Shown in pieces: positions 8,325 through 17,760 of a DNA stretch of 61,093 nt (its first letter is position 1; the number at the start of each line of letters is the position of its first letter). The translations under genes were made by a program, and so were the position numbers. The stretch comes from CAYJII01 sp964370225 (lineage in GTDB: Bacteria > Bacillota > Clostridia > Oscillospirales > Ruminococcaceae). Where the stretch lies: assembly GCA_964370225.1 (NCBI GenBank), contig CAYJII010000010.1, forward strand, positions 1-61,093, given 5' to 3'. The notes beneath the pieces were generated by a model. It did no database searches. It was not told the origin of the DNA and saw nothing but the letters and a program-made list of their open reading frames with translations.

Positions 8325-9182
8325 ATGGAAATGATAATCATCACAGGAATGTCAGGCGCTGGCAAATCTAGAGTTATCGACACGCTAGAAGACATCGGAT
8401 ACTACTGCGTGGACAATATGCCTGTTAAGCTACTACTTAAATTTGTCGAAATTGCTATCCAGTCGGATGGTAGCATTTCAAAAATGGCGGTAGTGGTAGA
8501 CTCCCGAAACGGAAAAATGTTCAGCGAGTTTGCAAAAGAGCTCGACTGGTTTGACGAAAATAATATAGACTATAGATTATTATACCTTGATTGCTCCGAC
8601 TCAGTTTTAATGAGACGCTTCAAAGAAACAAGGAGAAAGCACCCACTCACTACCGATAAAAACTCGTCTGTTGAGGCTGCTATCAACAAGGAAAAAAGCT
8701 GGCTTTCTGACATTAAGTTACGCTCGGATTATATCATCGATACTACACATCTGTCGACCATACAGCTAAAAGAAAGAATTAGTGCAATCTTTTTGAGCAA
8801 TGTAAGAGCTGGCATGCTCATAAACTGCATGTCGTTTGGCTTTAAACACGGCTACCCAGCAGAGGCAGACCTTGTTTTTGATGTGAGATGTTTACCAAAC
8901 CCATTTTATATCCAAGAGCTTAAGGGGAAAACAGGCGTAATGCACGAAGTTAGCGATTATGTTATGAGCTTTGAAAGCGCTGTGAACTTGTACGAAAAAA
9001 TTAAAGATTTGGTCGACTATACAATCCCTTTATATATCCAAGAAGGCAAAACTCAGCTGGTTATCGCTTTTGGTTGCACAGGTGGGAAGCATCGCTCTGT
9101 AACCTTTGCGGAAAAATTACTTAAGCATTTAACCGAAGAGAACAGAAAAGTAACTGTAAATCATAGGGATATACTAAAATAA
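8325..9182 (+). CDS. rapZ: RNase adapter protein RapZ (YvcJ), nucleotide-binding
   Basis: A 285-residue P-loop protein of the RapZ/YvcJ family. Walker A is GMSGAGKS at 8-15; the C-terminal half holds the characteristic FGFKHGYP-like (SFGFKHGYPAEADLVFDVRC) block, LPNPF and GCTGGKHRSV. In Proteobacteria the family guides small-RNA decay and amino-sugar metabolism; in Firmicutes YvcJ hydrolyses GTP/ATP and its role is less clear. AGGAAA precedes ATG. In most Firmicutes yvcJ, yvcK and yvcL(whiA) are consecutive, but here only 46 bases separate rapZ from whiA and yvcK is absent from this place. Confidence 0.96.
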   Translation: MEMIIITGMSGAGKSRVIDTLEDIGYYCVDNMPVKLLLKFVEIAIQSDGSISKMAVVVDSRNGKMFSEFAKELDWFDENNIDYRLLYLDCSDSVLMRRFKETRRKHPLTTDKNSSVEAAINKEKSWLSDIKLRSDYIIDTTHLSTIQLKERISAIFLSNVRAGMLINCMSFGFKHGYPAEADLVFDVRCLPNPFYIQELKGKTGVMHEVSDYVMSFESAVNLYEKIKDLVDYTIPLYIQEGKTQLVIAFGCTGGKHRSVTFAEKLLKHLTEENRKVTVNHRDILK

Positions 9183-9228
9183 TAACGGAAAAAATTTCGC
9201 AAAAGGTGGGTAGGAGTTTACCGATAAT

Positions 9229-10140
9229 ATGACATTTTCCCAAAAAGTTAAAAACGAAATTGTTGCTCAGGCGTTTGACTGTGAAGAGTGCGCACTGCAT
9301 TTTTTGCATGGAATTTTTATGTTCCACAAGCCTGTTAATAATTCTGTTTTTGTTTGCGATAACGAGGCTGTCATCGACTATGTAGCACAAAGCATTGTCG
9401 AAGTTAGCGGGGTCATCGCAACACTGATAAAACAAAATAAAAAAGAGTTTAAAAAGCATTACCGCATCGCTATCGAAAATGTCGAGGATATGAGCATTTT
9501 CAAAAAAAAGCTACAACGCACTTTTGCGGGCAAACTTGATTTATCCGCTATAAAAAGTTTATGTTGTAAACGCGCGTTTTTGCGTGGAGCTTTTATTTCG
9601 TGCGGAGTTATCGTAAATCCACAAAAAGAGTACCACCTCGAGTTTAAAGCACAAAATGAAACCACATGTCACAAACTTAGCAATTTTCTCATAAGCCTTG
9701 GAGTTGAGACAAAAGTAACTACTCGCAAAGGCAACTTTGTGGTGTATACAAAAGAGAGCGAACAAATCGAAAACTTCCTCACTTTTATCGAAGCTTTAGG
9801 CGCTTTATTCGAAATAATCAATATTAAAATAGAAAAAGATGTGCGAAATAAAGTCAATCGCCAAACAAATTGTGAGACGGCAAATTTGCAAAAAACCGCA
9901 AAAGCCGCTGTGCAAAAAAGCAAGGAGATTAAGTACATCATAGACACTAAGGGGATTGAATTTTTGCCCGAAGAGCTACAGGAAATAGCTCTTTTGCGCA
10001 TCATGAACCCCGAATCTTCACTAAACGAGCTAACACATCTGCTCGGTGGAGAAATTTCACGCTCAGCACTAAATTATAGGCTGATAAAACTGCAAAAAAT
10101 CGCCAAGCAATTGCGAGAAAGCGAAGAAGAAAGCGACTAA
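9229..10140 (+). CDS. whiA: WhiA-type transcriptional regulator (YvcL)
   Basis: A 303-residue DNA-binding protein of the WhiA family: an N-terminal LAGLIDADG homing-endonuclease-like fold (CCKRAFLRGAFISCGV near 107-122) and a C-terminal helix-turn-helix region (LNELTHLLGGEISRSALNYR near 264-283). WhiA activates sporulation-septation genes in Streptomyces and influences cell division and chromosome segregation in Bacillus. TAGGAG lies about 12 bases before ATG, a little far. The stop is ten bases before dnaE, and dnaE's ribosome site begins immediately, so the two are almost certainly co-transcribed. Confidence 0.96.
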   Translation: MTFSQKVKNEIVAQAFDCEECALHFLHGIFMFHKPVNNSVFVCDNEAVIDYVAQSIVEVSGVIATLIKQNKKEFKKHYRIAIENVEDMSIFKKKLQRTFAGKLDLSAIKSLCCKRAFLRGAFISCGVIVNPQKEYHLEFKAQNETTCHKLSNFLISLGVETKVTTRKGNFVVYTKESEQIENFLTFIEALGALFEIINIKIEKDVRNKVNRQTNCETANLQKTAKAAVQKSKEIKYIIDTKGIEFLPEELQEIALLRIMNPESSLNELTHLLGGEISRSALNYRLIKLQKIAKQLRESEEESD

Positions 10141-10150
10141 AGGAGAGATT

Positions 10151-13100
10151 ATGTCGGATTTTGTTCATCTACATGTACACACCGAATTTAGCTTATTAGA
10201 CGGTGCGTGCAGGATAAAAAAACTTGTGCAAAAAGTTAAAGATTTAGGACAAAAAGCTGTTGCCATCACTGACCACGGCTCAATGTATGGCGTCATAGAT
10301 TTTTATAAGGAATGTAAAAAACAGGGCATCAAGCCTATTATCGGGTGCGAAGTATATGTCGCTCCACGCACAAGATTTGATAAGGTTCACAGGATTGACT
10401 CCTCACCATATCATCTTATTTTGCTTGTAAAAAATGAAACGGGCTACAAAAATTTAATCAAAATGGTTTCAAAAGCCTATATTGATGGCTTTTACTCCAA
10501 ACCACGTATAGACCACGATTTGTTAAATGAACATCACGAGGGACTTATTGCGCTCTCAGCTTGTCTTGCTGGCGAAATCCCACGTGCGCTAAACGCATCA
10601 GATTACGAAAAAGCTGTCGGCATTGCTCGGTACTATAAAGGTTTATTCGGCGAAGATTATTATATCGAACTGCAAAACCACGGTATTGCCGACCAAAAGA
10701 AAATTCTGCCATTACTACACAAGTTAGCAAAAGAGCTTGATATTAAAATGGTAGCGACTAATGACTCGCATTACATCAATAAAGATGATGCAAAAATGCA
10801 AGCAATTTTGATGTGTATCCAGACCAATACAATTTATGGGCAAACAAATAACCTTGAGTTTGAAACAAACGAATTTTATATAAAAGGCTATGAGGAAATG
10901 CACTCCCTATTTAAAAATTTTGAAGGGGCGCTATCCAACACGGTAGAAGTCGCCGATAAATGCGATTTTGACTTTGAGTTTGGCGTGACGAAATTGCCGA
11001 GATTTATCGCACCAAATAATCTCGATAACAAGCAGTTTTTCATTGATTTGTGTTGGGCTGGATTTGAGCGTAATTATGGCACTGACGCGGACGAAGAACT
11101 AAAAAAACGCCTCGAATATGAGATTAGCATCATCGTGCAAATGGGATATGTCGACTACTTCCTCATTGTATACGACTTCATCCGATATGCAAAAGAAAAC
11201 GACATACCTGTAGGCCCTGGTAGGGGTTCAGGTGCTGGGAGTATCGCAGCTTACTGCATCGGTATCACAGGTATTGACCCGATAAAATATAGCTTGCTTT
11301 TTGAAAGATTTTTAAATCCTGAACGTATAAGCATGCCCGACTTTGACATCGATTTTTGTATTGAAAAGCGCCAAAAAGTTATCGACTATGTAATACAAAA
11401 ATATGGCGAGGAGCATGTGGCACAGATTATCACCTTTGGAACAATGGCAGCAAAAGCTGCTATTCGTGATACTGGTCGCGCTATGGGCATGAGCTATCAA
11501 GCAGTGGACAAAATAGCAAAAATGATTCCGTTTGAGCTTAATATGACTTTGGAAAAAGCGCTCTCTCGCTCCAAAGATTTGCGCACTGTCTACGAAACCG
11601 AGCCTCAATCGCACGAACTTATCGATAACGCGATTAAGCTTGAGGGAATGCCACGCCACGCCTCCACACATGCGGCTGGTGTCGTAATCACGAGGGAGAG
11701 TGCAGATGATTATGTGCCACTGCAAACTAATGATGAGGTTATCGTAACGCAGTTTCCTATGTTCACCCTAGAGGAATTAGGACTGCTTAAGATGGATTTT
11801 TTGGGACTGCGAAACTTAACCGTAATAAAAGCGTGCGAGGATCAAATAAAAAAAAGCCATCCACACTTTGATATAAACAACATAAAACTTGATGATGCAG
11901 ACGTGTTTAACATGCTATCACACGGAGATACCGACGGTGTCTTTCAGCTTGAGTCAGGCGGTGTTCGCCAAGTTTTACAGGGCGTAAAGCCAAATAGCCT
12001 CGAGGATATTATCGCTGTTACCTCGCTATATCGCCCAGGACCAATGGACTCCATTCCACAGTATATCGAGTGGAAAAATAACCCCGATAAAGTTAAGTAT
12101 AAGCACCCTCTTTTGGAGAGCATACTGAATGTTACATATGGCTGTATCGTGTACCAAGAACAGGTTATGGAGATTTGTCGAAAACTGGCTGGTTACTCCT
12201 ATGCTAGAGCGGATTTAGTGCGTCGTGCCATGAGCAAGAAAAAACATGATGTCATGGAACAAGAGCGCAAAAACTTCATCTTTGGCAAAGTAAATGATGA
12301 TGGTAGCATTGAATGTGTAGGCGCGCTGAAAAATGGCGTTAGCGAAGATGTTGCAAACAGCATTTTTGATGAAATGTCAAGCTTTGCAGCATATGCCTTT
12401 AACAAGTCGCACGCTGCTGCATATGCGCTGATAGCCTACCAAACTGCATATTTAAAATACCATTTTAAAAGTGAATATATGGCAGCATTACTCTCAAGCA
12501 TTCTATCAAGTTCAGATAAAGTTAATGAGTATATCACAAACTGTAAATCAAATGGAATTAAGGTTTTACCTCCAAACATTAATGTAGGGCGAGCGGAGTT
12601 TACAGTAGCTGGCAAGGACATAAACTTTGGGCTACTAGCATTAAAAAGGCTGGGGCGTGGCGCGATAAATTCAATTATTGCAGAGCGCGAACATGCTGGT
12701 AATTTTGTGGATTTATATGATTTTTGCAAGCGTATGTATGGAAAAGATGTCAACAAGGCAGCTGTCGAATCGCTTATAAAATCGGGGGCATTCGATGTTT
12801 TCCCGCATAATCGCTACGAGATGATGATGTCTTTTGAGCTTATAATTGAGGAGATAGACAGCGATAGCAGAAAAAATGTAAAGGGACAAATTAATCTCTT
12901 TAGCATGTCGGATAAGCCATCGGTCGGCTATATGATAAAGCCTGCTGCAGAATACGCTATCGAAGATTTGCTCGCTATGGAAAAAGAAACAGTAGGACTG
13001 TATATTTCAGGGCATCCTCTTGACCAAGTCGGAGATTTAAGTGCCGCTTTGACATTGTCCTATGCAAATAAAATTATAGGCGACGAAGATAATCCTGGTT

Positions 13101-13669
13101 ATCCCGCAGGCAGAACCGTCTTTCTCTTAGGCATTGTGCAAACAAAAAAAGTTATGAGCACCAAGAAGAATGAACTCATGGCTTTTGTGCAGTTAGAAGA
13201 CAAAAGCTCGCTTATCGAAATTGTGGTTTTCCCAAAAGTTTACGAGGAATACTCAAGTTTACTTGACGACGGGAATATTATCCTAATAGAAGGTAGGGTT
13301 TCTGTACGAGAAGAAGAGGATGCTAAAATTTTGTGTCAGCGAATATATAGTATAAAAGAAGCACAGGATTTAAATGAGCAAGCTCGAAAACTCAAGGAAA
13401 ATAAAAATATCCCCAAAAAAGGACTGTTTTTGCGATTTAAATCCGCAGAGGACAAAAATATAGAAAAGGCAAAACTTTTGTTAAAAGACAGCATGGGAGA
13501 ATACAAAGTTGTTTTCTTTTTTGAGGATAACAAAAAATATAATATGCCCCAGGAAGGATTTACCACAAACTTTGATAAAGACATAATTTCTGAGCTCGAA
13601 AAATTAATGCAAAGTCAAAACGTTGTATGCAAATCGAAAAAAGTAAACAATGGCGTTGACATGTTGTAA
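10151..13669 (+). CDS. dnaE: DNA polymerase III alpha subunit, DnaE type
   Basis: C-family replicative polymerase, 1172 residues. The N-terminal PHP domain opens FVHLHVHTEFSLLDG with ITDHGSMYG. The palm has GPGRGSGAGS and the catalytic aspartates in PDFDIDF (~396-402). The fingers carry YRPGPMDSIP, YQEQVMEICRKLAGY and FNKSHAAAYALIAYQTAYLK. A helix-hairpin-helix and an OB-fold domain (~1015-1090) follow. It lacks an inserted 3'-5' exonuclease domain, distinguishing it from PolC, which Firmicutes normally also have; here DnaE is expected to act with PolC, for example in primer extension. AAAGGAGAG precedes ATG. The pfkA promoter -35 overlaps its last codons. Confidence 0.98.
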   Translation: MSDFVHLHVHTEFSLLDGACRIKKLVQKVKDLGQKAVAITDHGSMYGVIDFYKECKKQGIKPIIGCEVYVAPRTRFDKVHRIDSSPYHLILLVKNETGYKNLIKMVSKAYIDGFYSKPRIDHDLLNEHHEGLIALSACLAGEIPRALNASDYEKAVGIARYYKGLFGEDYYIELQNHGIADQKKILPLLHKLAKELDIKMVATNDSHYINKDDAKMQAILMCIQTNTIYGQTNNLEFETNEFYIKGYEEMHSLFKNFEGALSNTVEVADKCDFDFEFGVTKLPRFIAPNNLDNKQFFIDLCWAGFERNYGTDADEELKKRLEYEISIIVQMGYVDYFLIVYDFIRYAKENDIPVGPGRGSGAGSIAAYCIGITGIDPIKYSLLFERFLNPERISMPDFDIDFCIEKRQKVIDYVIQKYGEEHVAQIITFGTMAAKAAIRDTGRAMGMSYQAVDKIAKMIPFELNMTLEKALSRSKDLRTVYETEPQSHELIDNAIKLEGMPRHASTHAAGVVITRESADDYVPLQTNDEVIVTQFPMFTLEELGLLKMDFLGLRNLTVIKACEDQIKKSHPHFDINNIKLDDADVFNMLSHGDTDGVFQLESGGVRQVLQGVKPNSLEDIIAVTSLYRPGPMDSIPQYIEWKNNPDKVKYKHPLLESILNVTYGCIVYQEQVMEICRKLAGYSYARADLVRRAMSKKKHDVMEQERKNFIFGKVNDDGSIECVGALKNGVSEDVANSIFDEMSSFAAYAFNKSHAAAYALIAYQTAYLKYHFKSEYMAALLSSILSSSDKVNEYITNCKSNGIKVLPPNINVGRAEFTVAGKDINFGLLALKRLGRGAINSIIAEREHAGNFVDLYDFCKRMYGKDVNKAAVESLIKSGAFDVFPHNRYEMMMSFELIIEEIDSDSRKNVKGQINLFSMSDKPSVGYMIKPAAEYAIEDLLAMEKETVGLYISGHPLDQVGDLSAALTLSYANKIIGDEDNPGYPAGRTVFLLGIVQTKKVMSTKKNELMAFVQLEDKSSLIEIVVFPKVYEEYSSLLDDGNIILIEGRVSVREEEDAKILCQRIYSIKEAQDLNEQARKLKENKNIPKKGLFLRFKSAEDKNIEKAKLLLKDSMGEYKVVFFFEDNKKYNMPQEGFTTNFDKDIISELEKLMQSQNVVCKSKKVNNGVDML

Positions 13670-13684
13670 AAAACTGTTTATAAT
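13656..13684 (+). promoter_or_regulatory. Consensus promoter for pfkA
   Basis: TTGACA (13656-13661), 17-base spacer, TATAAT (13679-13684): full match to the vegetative consensus. The -35 lies within the 3' end of dnaE, so pfkA can be expressed independently and strongly. Confidence 0.88.
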
Positions 13685-13756
13685 GTATAATAGGGGAAAT
13701 TTCAATTTTCCAATTAACAATATTATAGCTTTCAATTAAGTAAGTGAGGGAACGAT

Positions 13757-14725
13757 ATGGAGAAAAAAAGAACTATTGGAGTATTAACAAGCGGAGGGGA
13801 CGCTCCGGGCATGAACGCTGCTGTTCGTGCGGTGGTTCGCGCTGCGCTAAGAAATGATATGCGTGTACTGGGGATAAAACGTGGTTATAACGGACTTATC
13901 AATGGTGACGTAGTAGAAATGGACGCACGTTCAGTTTCTATGATAATTAACAAAGGTGGTACAACTTTATTCACAGCACGTTGCTTAGAGTTTAAAGAAG
14001 ACGCTGGCGTTGAAAAAGCAAAACAAACTTGTTTGGATCTTGGCATCGAAGGCTTGGTTGTAATCGGCGGGGATGGTTCTTTTAGAGGAGCTAGAGATTT
14101 ATCCATGAAAGGCATCAACTGCATCGGTATTCCTGGTACTATTGATAACGATATCGCTTATACTGATTATACTATCGGTTACGACACTGCTATGAACACC
14201 GCTTTAGAGATGGTAGACAAACTTCGCGACACAGCACAATCTCATGACCGTTGTAGCGTAGTTGAAGTTATGGGTAGAAACGCAGGATACATCGCACTTA
14301 ACACAGGTATAGCTTGTGGCGCGACATATATTTTAGTTCCTGAGGTAAAACCAGACTTTGATGATATGATTGCACAAATTAAATATTCACATAAAATGGG
14401 CAAACAAAACTTTATCATTTTAGTTGCTGAAGGTATCGGAAAATCCGAGGAAATCGCTAAACTTATCGAAGAACAAACTGGTATCGAAAGTAGAGCTACT
14501 ATCCTAGGACATGTACAAAGAGGTGGAAACCCAACTGTTCGCGACAGAATTGCTGCTAGCCAATTAGGCTACCGCGCTGTTGAACTTTTGGCTGAGGGCG
14601 TAGGAAATAGAGTTGTCGGATTTAAAGGCGATGATGTTATTGACTGCGATATTAAAGAAGCTCTTTCTATGACTAAAGATATTTCACGTGAACTTATTCA
14701 AATAGCTAATGATATATCATTTTAA
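13757..14725 (+). CDS. pfkA: ATP-dependent 6-phosphofructokinase
   Basis: Phosphorylates fructose 6-phosphate to fructose 1,6-bisphosphate, the committed step of glycolysis. At 322 residues it is a standard bacterial PfkA. Motifs: GVLTSGGDAPGMNAA at the nucleotide site, GGDGSFRGA, and the catalytic PGTIDND(I). EVMGRNAGYIAL, LVAEGIGKS and LGHVQRGG contribute to substrate and effector sites. The glycine after GGDG is compatible with ATP use rather than pyrophosphate. GTGAGGGA precedes ATG. It has its own consensus promoter and a strong terminator, so it is probably monocistronic. In many clostridia pfkA also follows dnaE. Confidence 0.98.
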   Translation: MEKKRTIGVLTSGGDAPGMNAAVRAVVRAALRNDMRVLGIKRGYNGLINGDVVEMDARSVSMIINKGGTTLFTARCLEFKEDAGVEKAKQTCLDLGIEGLVVIGGDGSFRGARDLSMKGINCIGIPGTIDNDIAYTDYTIGYDTAMNTALEMVDKLRDTAQSHDRCSVVEVMGRNAGYIALNTGIACGATYILVPEVKPDFDDMIAQIKYSHKMGKQNFIILVAEGIGKSEEIAKLIEEQTGIESRATILGHVQRGGNPTVRDRIAASQLGYRAVELLAEGVGNRVVGFKGDDVIDCDIKEALSMTKDISRELIQIANDISF

Positions 14726-14731
14726 CAATGG

Positions 14732-14764
14732 AGTTAGGGCGGATTAATCCGCCCTAACTTTTTT
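14732..14764 (+). terminator. Intrinsic terminator after pfkA
   Basis: A 28-base perfect palindrome (arms AGTTAGGGCGGATT and its complement) followed by six T. Confidence 0.93.
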
Positions 14765-14791
14765 ATATTCAAAATTTATATGGAGGACAGT

Positions 14792-15271
14792 ATGACTTAC
14801 TACTTAAAACAAAAAATCTTTGCAATAGGTGACAAATACAATATCTTTTACGAAAACCAAAGCCCTGCATATACTGTTGAGTCACAAATCTTTTCGTTTG
14901 GGGCAAAACTTCGTCTGCACGATTTAAGCGGAAATGAGCTTTTTTACATTAAACAAAAGCTTCTCAACTTTTTACCTACATACGAAATTTATAAGGGCGA
15001 TACATTATGCGCTATTGTTAAAAAGCGCATAGCCTTCCTTTCCCACAAAATTGAAGTAGATAGCCAGTATGGCAACATCGAAATAGATGGTGACATCTTC
15101 GCTTATACCTTTGATATTAAACTCAACGGACAATTTGTGGGCGCAATCAGCAAAAAGCTATTATCATGGGGCGATACATATCAGATAAACCTTGCAGATA
15201 ATCAAGACCATGCATTTTTCTTAGCACTTGTAATCGCGATAGATAACTGCGAACATAATAATAACAAATAA
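14792..15271 (+). CDS. LURP-one-related (YxjI-like) protein
   Basis: A 159-residue protein with the signature of the LURP-one-related/DUF567 fold: YYLKQKIFAIGDKYNIF, YTVESQIFSFGAKLRL, ELFYIKQKLLNFLPTYEI and later IEVDSQYGNIEIDGD. The family is a beta-barrel wrapped around a central helix, tubby-like; its bacterial function is unknown to me. An in-frame ATG at 14780 is part of the ribosome site ATGGAGGACAGT, so the start is ATG 14792. It stands between the pfkA terminator and a separate promoter for the next gene. No membrane segment or signal peptide is apparent. Confidence 0.85.
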   Translation: MTYYLKQKIFAIGDKYNIFYENQSPAYTVESQIFSFGAKLRLHDLSGNELFYIKQKLLNFLPTYEIYKGDTLCAIVKKRIAFLSHKIEVDSQYGNIEIDGDIFAYTFDIKLNGQFVGAISKKLLSWGDTYQINLADNQDHAFFLALVIAIDNCEHNNNK

Positions 15272-15291
15272 ATTAATTCATTGTTAATTGT

Positions 15292-15320
15292 TTGACATTG
15301 ATAGATTTTTGTTATATAAT
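15292..15320 (+). promoter_or_regulatory. Consensus promoter for the DUF2200 gene
   Basis: TTGACA (15292-15297), 17 bases, TATAAT (15315-15320). A Rex-like inverted motif, TTGTTAA-N4-TTGACAT (15281-15298), overlaps the -35. Its right half is imperfect, so Rex control is only a possibility. Confidence 0.82.
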
Positions 15321-15354
15321 TATCTATTATGTAGTAAAAACATTGAGGTGTCTT

Positions 15355-15705
15355 ATGAGCAAACATGATATATATGCTTATAGTTTTGGCGAAATGTATA
15401 AGCTTTATTTAGCAAAAATAGAGCGCAAAGGCAGAAATATTGATGAGTTAAACCAAGTAATCTCTTGGCTTTCTGGCTATTCTCAATCAGAATTGTCCCA
15501 AATCATCACTACCCCTGTCGACATGAGAGAATTTTTTAGCAAAGCGCCTTCCCCACACCCTAACAGAGTTTTAATAAAAGGCTCTATTTGTGGTGTGAAA
15601 ATCGAAGAAATCGAGGAGCCAATCATGAAAGAAATACGCTATCTCGATAAATTAGTCGATGAGCTTGCTAACGGAAAGGCAATGGAAAAAATACTGCGAC
15701 AATAG
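15355..15705 (+). CDS. DUF2200-family protein
   Basis: A 116-residue protein matching the DUF2200 pattern: HDIYAYSFGEMYKLYLAKIE at the N-terminus, VISWLSGYSQSEL, a central DMREFF, CGVKIEEIEEP, and the strongly conserved tail REIRYLDKLVDELANGKAME. Function is unknown; it is small, soluble and acidic. An upstream in-frame start at 15292 is excluded because it lies on the -35 of the promoter; TTGAGGTG sits just before ATG 15355. It is probably a one-gene unit, followed by 69 bases before the dehydrogenase. Confidence 0.88.
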   Translation: MSKHDIYAYSFGEMYKLYLAKIERKGRNIDELNQVISWLSGYSQSELSQIITTPVDMREFFSKAPSPHPNRVLIKGSICGVKIEEIEEPIMKEIRYLDKLVDELANGKAMEKILRQ

Positions 15706-15774
15706 TATATTTTTAGTTTTAAACCAAAGTGAAATAAATTTTTAGCCGTGAAAGCGGCGGAACGGAGTGTAACA

Positions 15775-16932
15775 ATGGCAGATCTAAGCAAAACAATGGA
15801 GCAATTTGAACAGCTCATTCGCGATCAATTAAAAAGAGTGGAATTTATGAAAGAACAGGGTGATTTCGTAGACTACTCCAAACTTGATAAAATCATCATC
15901 GGCGTTTGTGGAGGCGATGGAATTGGGCCTGTTATCACAAATGAAGCGCAACGTGTCCTTGAGTTTTTACTTAAAGACGATGTCGCTAAGAATAAAATTG
16001 AGTTTAAAATCATAGAAGATTTGACAATAGAAAAAAGAGCAGAAGTTAACCGCGCTATCCCTGAGCATGTGTTAGAAGAACTAAAAGCATGTCATGTTAT
16101 ATTAAAAGGCCCGACTACTACTCCAAGAGCTGGTGACCCATGGCCAAATATCGAGAGCGCTAATGTTGCTATGAGAAAAGAACTTGACCTTTTCGCTAAC
16201 GTAAGACCTGTTAAAGTGCCTGCAGAGGGCATCGACTGGACTTTCTTTAGAGAAAACACAGAGGGTGCATATGCACTAGGTTCATGCGGTGTTAATGTTG
16301 ACGAAGATTTAAGCATCGACTTCACTGTTACCACTTCACAAGGAACCGACAGAATTGCAAGATTAGCTTACGACTACGCTGACAAAAATGGTAAAGATAA
16401 AGTTTCTATCATCACTAAAGCTAACGTTGTTAAAACTACAGACGGCAAATTCTTAAAAATGTGCCAAGATATCGGCAAAGAATACCCACACATCTCTACT
16501 GATGACTGGTATATTGATATCCTGACTGCAAAACTTATTGATACAAAAAGAAGAACTGACTTTAAAGTTTTCATTCTGCCAAACCTATATGGCGATATAA
16601 TCACTGACGAAGCAGCCGAGTTCCAAGGTGGAGTTGGCACAGCTGGAAGTGCGAATATCGGTAAAAAATACGCAATGTTCGAAGCTATCCACGGCTCTGC
16701 ACCTAGAATGATGGATGAAGGCAGAGGCGGCTACGCAGACCCTTGCTCAATGCTTAGAGCAACCGTACTTTTACTTTCACATATCGGCTACCAAGCAGAG
16801 AGCGAAAAACTAGAGAAAGCGCTTGATATATGCATGTACGAAGAGAAAAAACTTACAATAACAGGCCGCGATACAGGTGCGACTTGTATTGATTTCGGTA
16901 ACTATGTAATGGAAACAATCGAAAAAATGTAG
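15775..16932 (+). CDS. Isocitrate/isopropylmalate-family dehydrogenase, probably NAD-dependent isocitrate dehydrogenase
   Basis: A 385-residue beta-decarboxylating dehydrogenase. GGDGIGP and GPTTTPRAGDPWPN mark the N-terminal part. MRKELDLFANVRPVK holds the substrate-binding arginines; FFRENTEGAYALG holds the region that distinguishes isocitrate from isopropylmalate enzymes. The C-terminal part has ILPNLYGDIITDEAAEFQGG and FEAIHGSAP. The sequence groups best with NAD-type isocitrate dehydrogenases; a related substrate cannot be excluded. The start ATG 15775 has CGGAGTG seven bases upstream; the earlier GTG (15748) lacks one. Together with citrate synthase at 32.6 kb it would make 2-oxoglutarate for glutamate synthesis. 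Aconitase is not in the window. Confidence 0.85.
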   Translation: MADLSKTMEQFEQLIRDQLKRVEFMKEQGDFVDYSKLDKIIIGVCGGDGIGPVITNEAQRVLEFLLKDDVAKNKIEFKIIEDLTIEKRAEVNRAIPEHVLEELKACHVILKGPTTTPRAGDPWPNIESANVAMRKELDLFANVRPVKVPAEGIDWTFFRENTEGAYALGSCGVNVDEDLSIDFTVTTSQGTDRIARLAYDYADKNGKDKVSIITKANVVKTTDGKFLKMCQDIGKEYPHISTDDWYIDILTAKLIDTKRRTDFKVFILPNLYGDIITDEAAEFQGGVGTAGSANIGKKYAMFEAIHGSAPRMMDEGRGGYADPCSMLRATVLLLSHIGYQAESEKLEKALDICMYEEKKLTITGRDTGATCIDFGNYVMETIEKM

Positions 16933-17031
16933 TCTTTTTCCACAAGCATATCTCTCACATAAAATATTTTGTGATTTGCGCAAAAATAAATTTTGTGTTC
17001 GGAATTTACCGATGAATGGAGATTTTACAAT

Positions 17032-17667
17032 ATGCTTAATAAACCATCTATTTCAATGTCTGTTATACGTAGACTTCCAAGATACTACAGGTTTTTGGGC
17101 GAACTGTTAAAAACAGGTTGCACCAGAATTTCCTCTAGAGAACTCTCTGAAAAAATGGGGCTTACCGCCTCCCAAATCAGACAGGACTTAAACTGTTTTG
17201 GCGGATTTGGCCAACAGGGATACGGGTATAATGTGACATCATTACACGACGAAATTGCTATTATTTTAGGACTGAATAAAAACTTACCAACCATCGTTAT
17301 CGGTGTTGGGAATTTGGGTAAAGCTGTAGTTTCGCACATGAACTTTAATGAACGCGGCTTCCAGATTGTCGGGCTTTTCGACCAAAACCCAGATCTTATA
17401 GGCACAGAAATATCTGCTCTCACCGTAAAGGATTTCGATGAAATTAACAGTTTCTGCGAAAACACTGCCGTAAAAGTTGCGATTTTATGTATTCCTAAAA
17501 CTGCGACAAAGCGAGTTGCAAAAGTTTTAACCGATCTTGGGATAAAATGTTTTTGGAACTTTAGCCATTACGATTTAGCTGTTGAGTACGATAATATTAT
17601 AGTTGAAAATGTGCATATGAGCGATAGTTTAATGACTTTGGCTTATAGAGCAAACCAAGAAAAATAA
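17032..17667 (+). CDS. rex: Redox-sensing transcriptional repressor Rex
   Basis: NADH/NAD+-responsive repressor of fermentation and respiration genes. 211 residues: a winged helix at ~1-80 (ISMSVIRRLPRYYRFL, RISSRELSEKMGLTASQIR, DLNCFGGFGQQGYGYNV) and a Rossmann NAD-binding domain from ~85 (VIGVGNLGKAV), ending with a domain-swapped helix. Start ATG 17032 follows TGGAG; the longer frame from 16993 adds unconserved residues. It follows the isocitrate dehydrogenase gene by 99 bases, but no promoter stood out. A Rex-like box may occur at 15281-15298. Confidence 0.97.
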   Translation: MLNKPSISMSVIRRLPRYYRFLGELLKTGCTRISSRELSEKMGLTASQIRQDLNCFGGFGQQGYGYNVTSLHDEIAIILGLNKNLPTIVIGVGNLGKAVVSHMNFNERGFQIVGLFDQNPDLIGTEISALTVKDFDEINSFCENTAVKVAILCIPKTATKRVAKVLTDLGIKCFWNFSHYDLAVEYDNIIVENVHMSDSLMTLAYRANQEK

Positions 17668-17670
17668 GTA

Positions 17671-17705
17671 AAAATGTGGATATCAGCCGATATCCACATT
17701 TTTTT
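17671..17705 (+). terminator. Intrinsic terminator after rex
   Basis: A 14-bp stem (17671-17684 with 17689-17702), loop AGCC, then a T run. Confidence 0.93.
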
Positions 17706-17760
17706 GCAATTATTACTTTCTGTAAAATAGTTACAATATTATTAATATAGCATAAATAAC

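Noticed and set aside
14690..14705. parS-like TATTTCACGTGAACTT in pfkA
   Set aside because: Four of sixteen positions differ, including the right arm; probably chance codon sequence.
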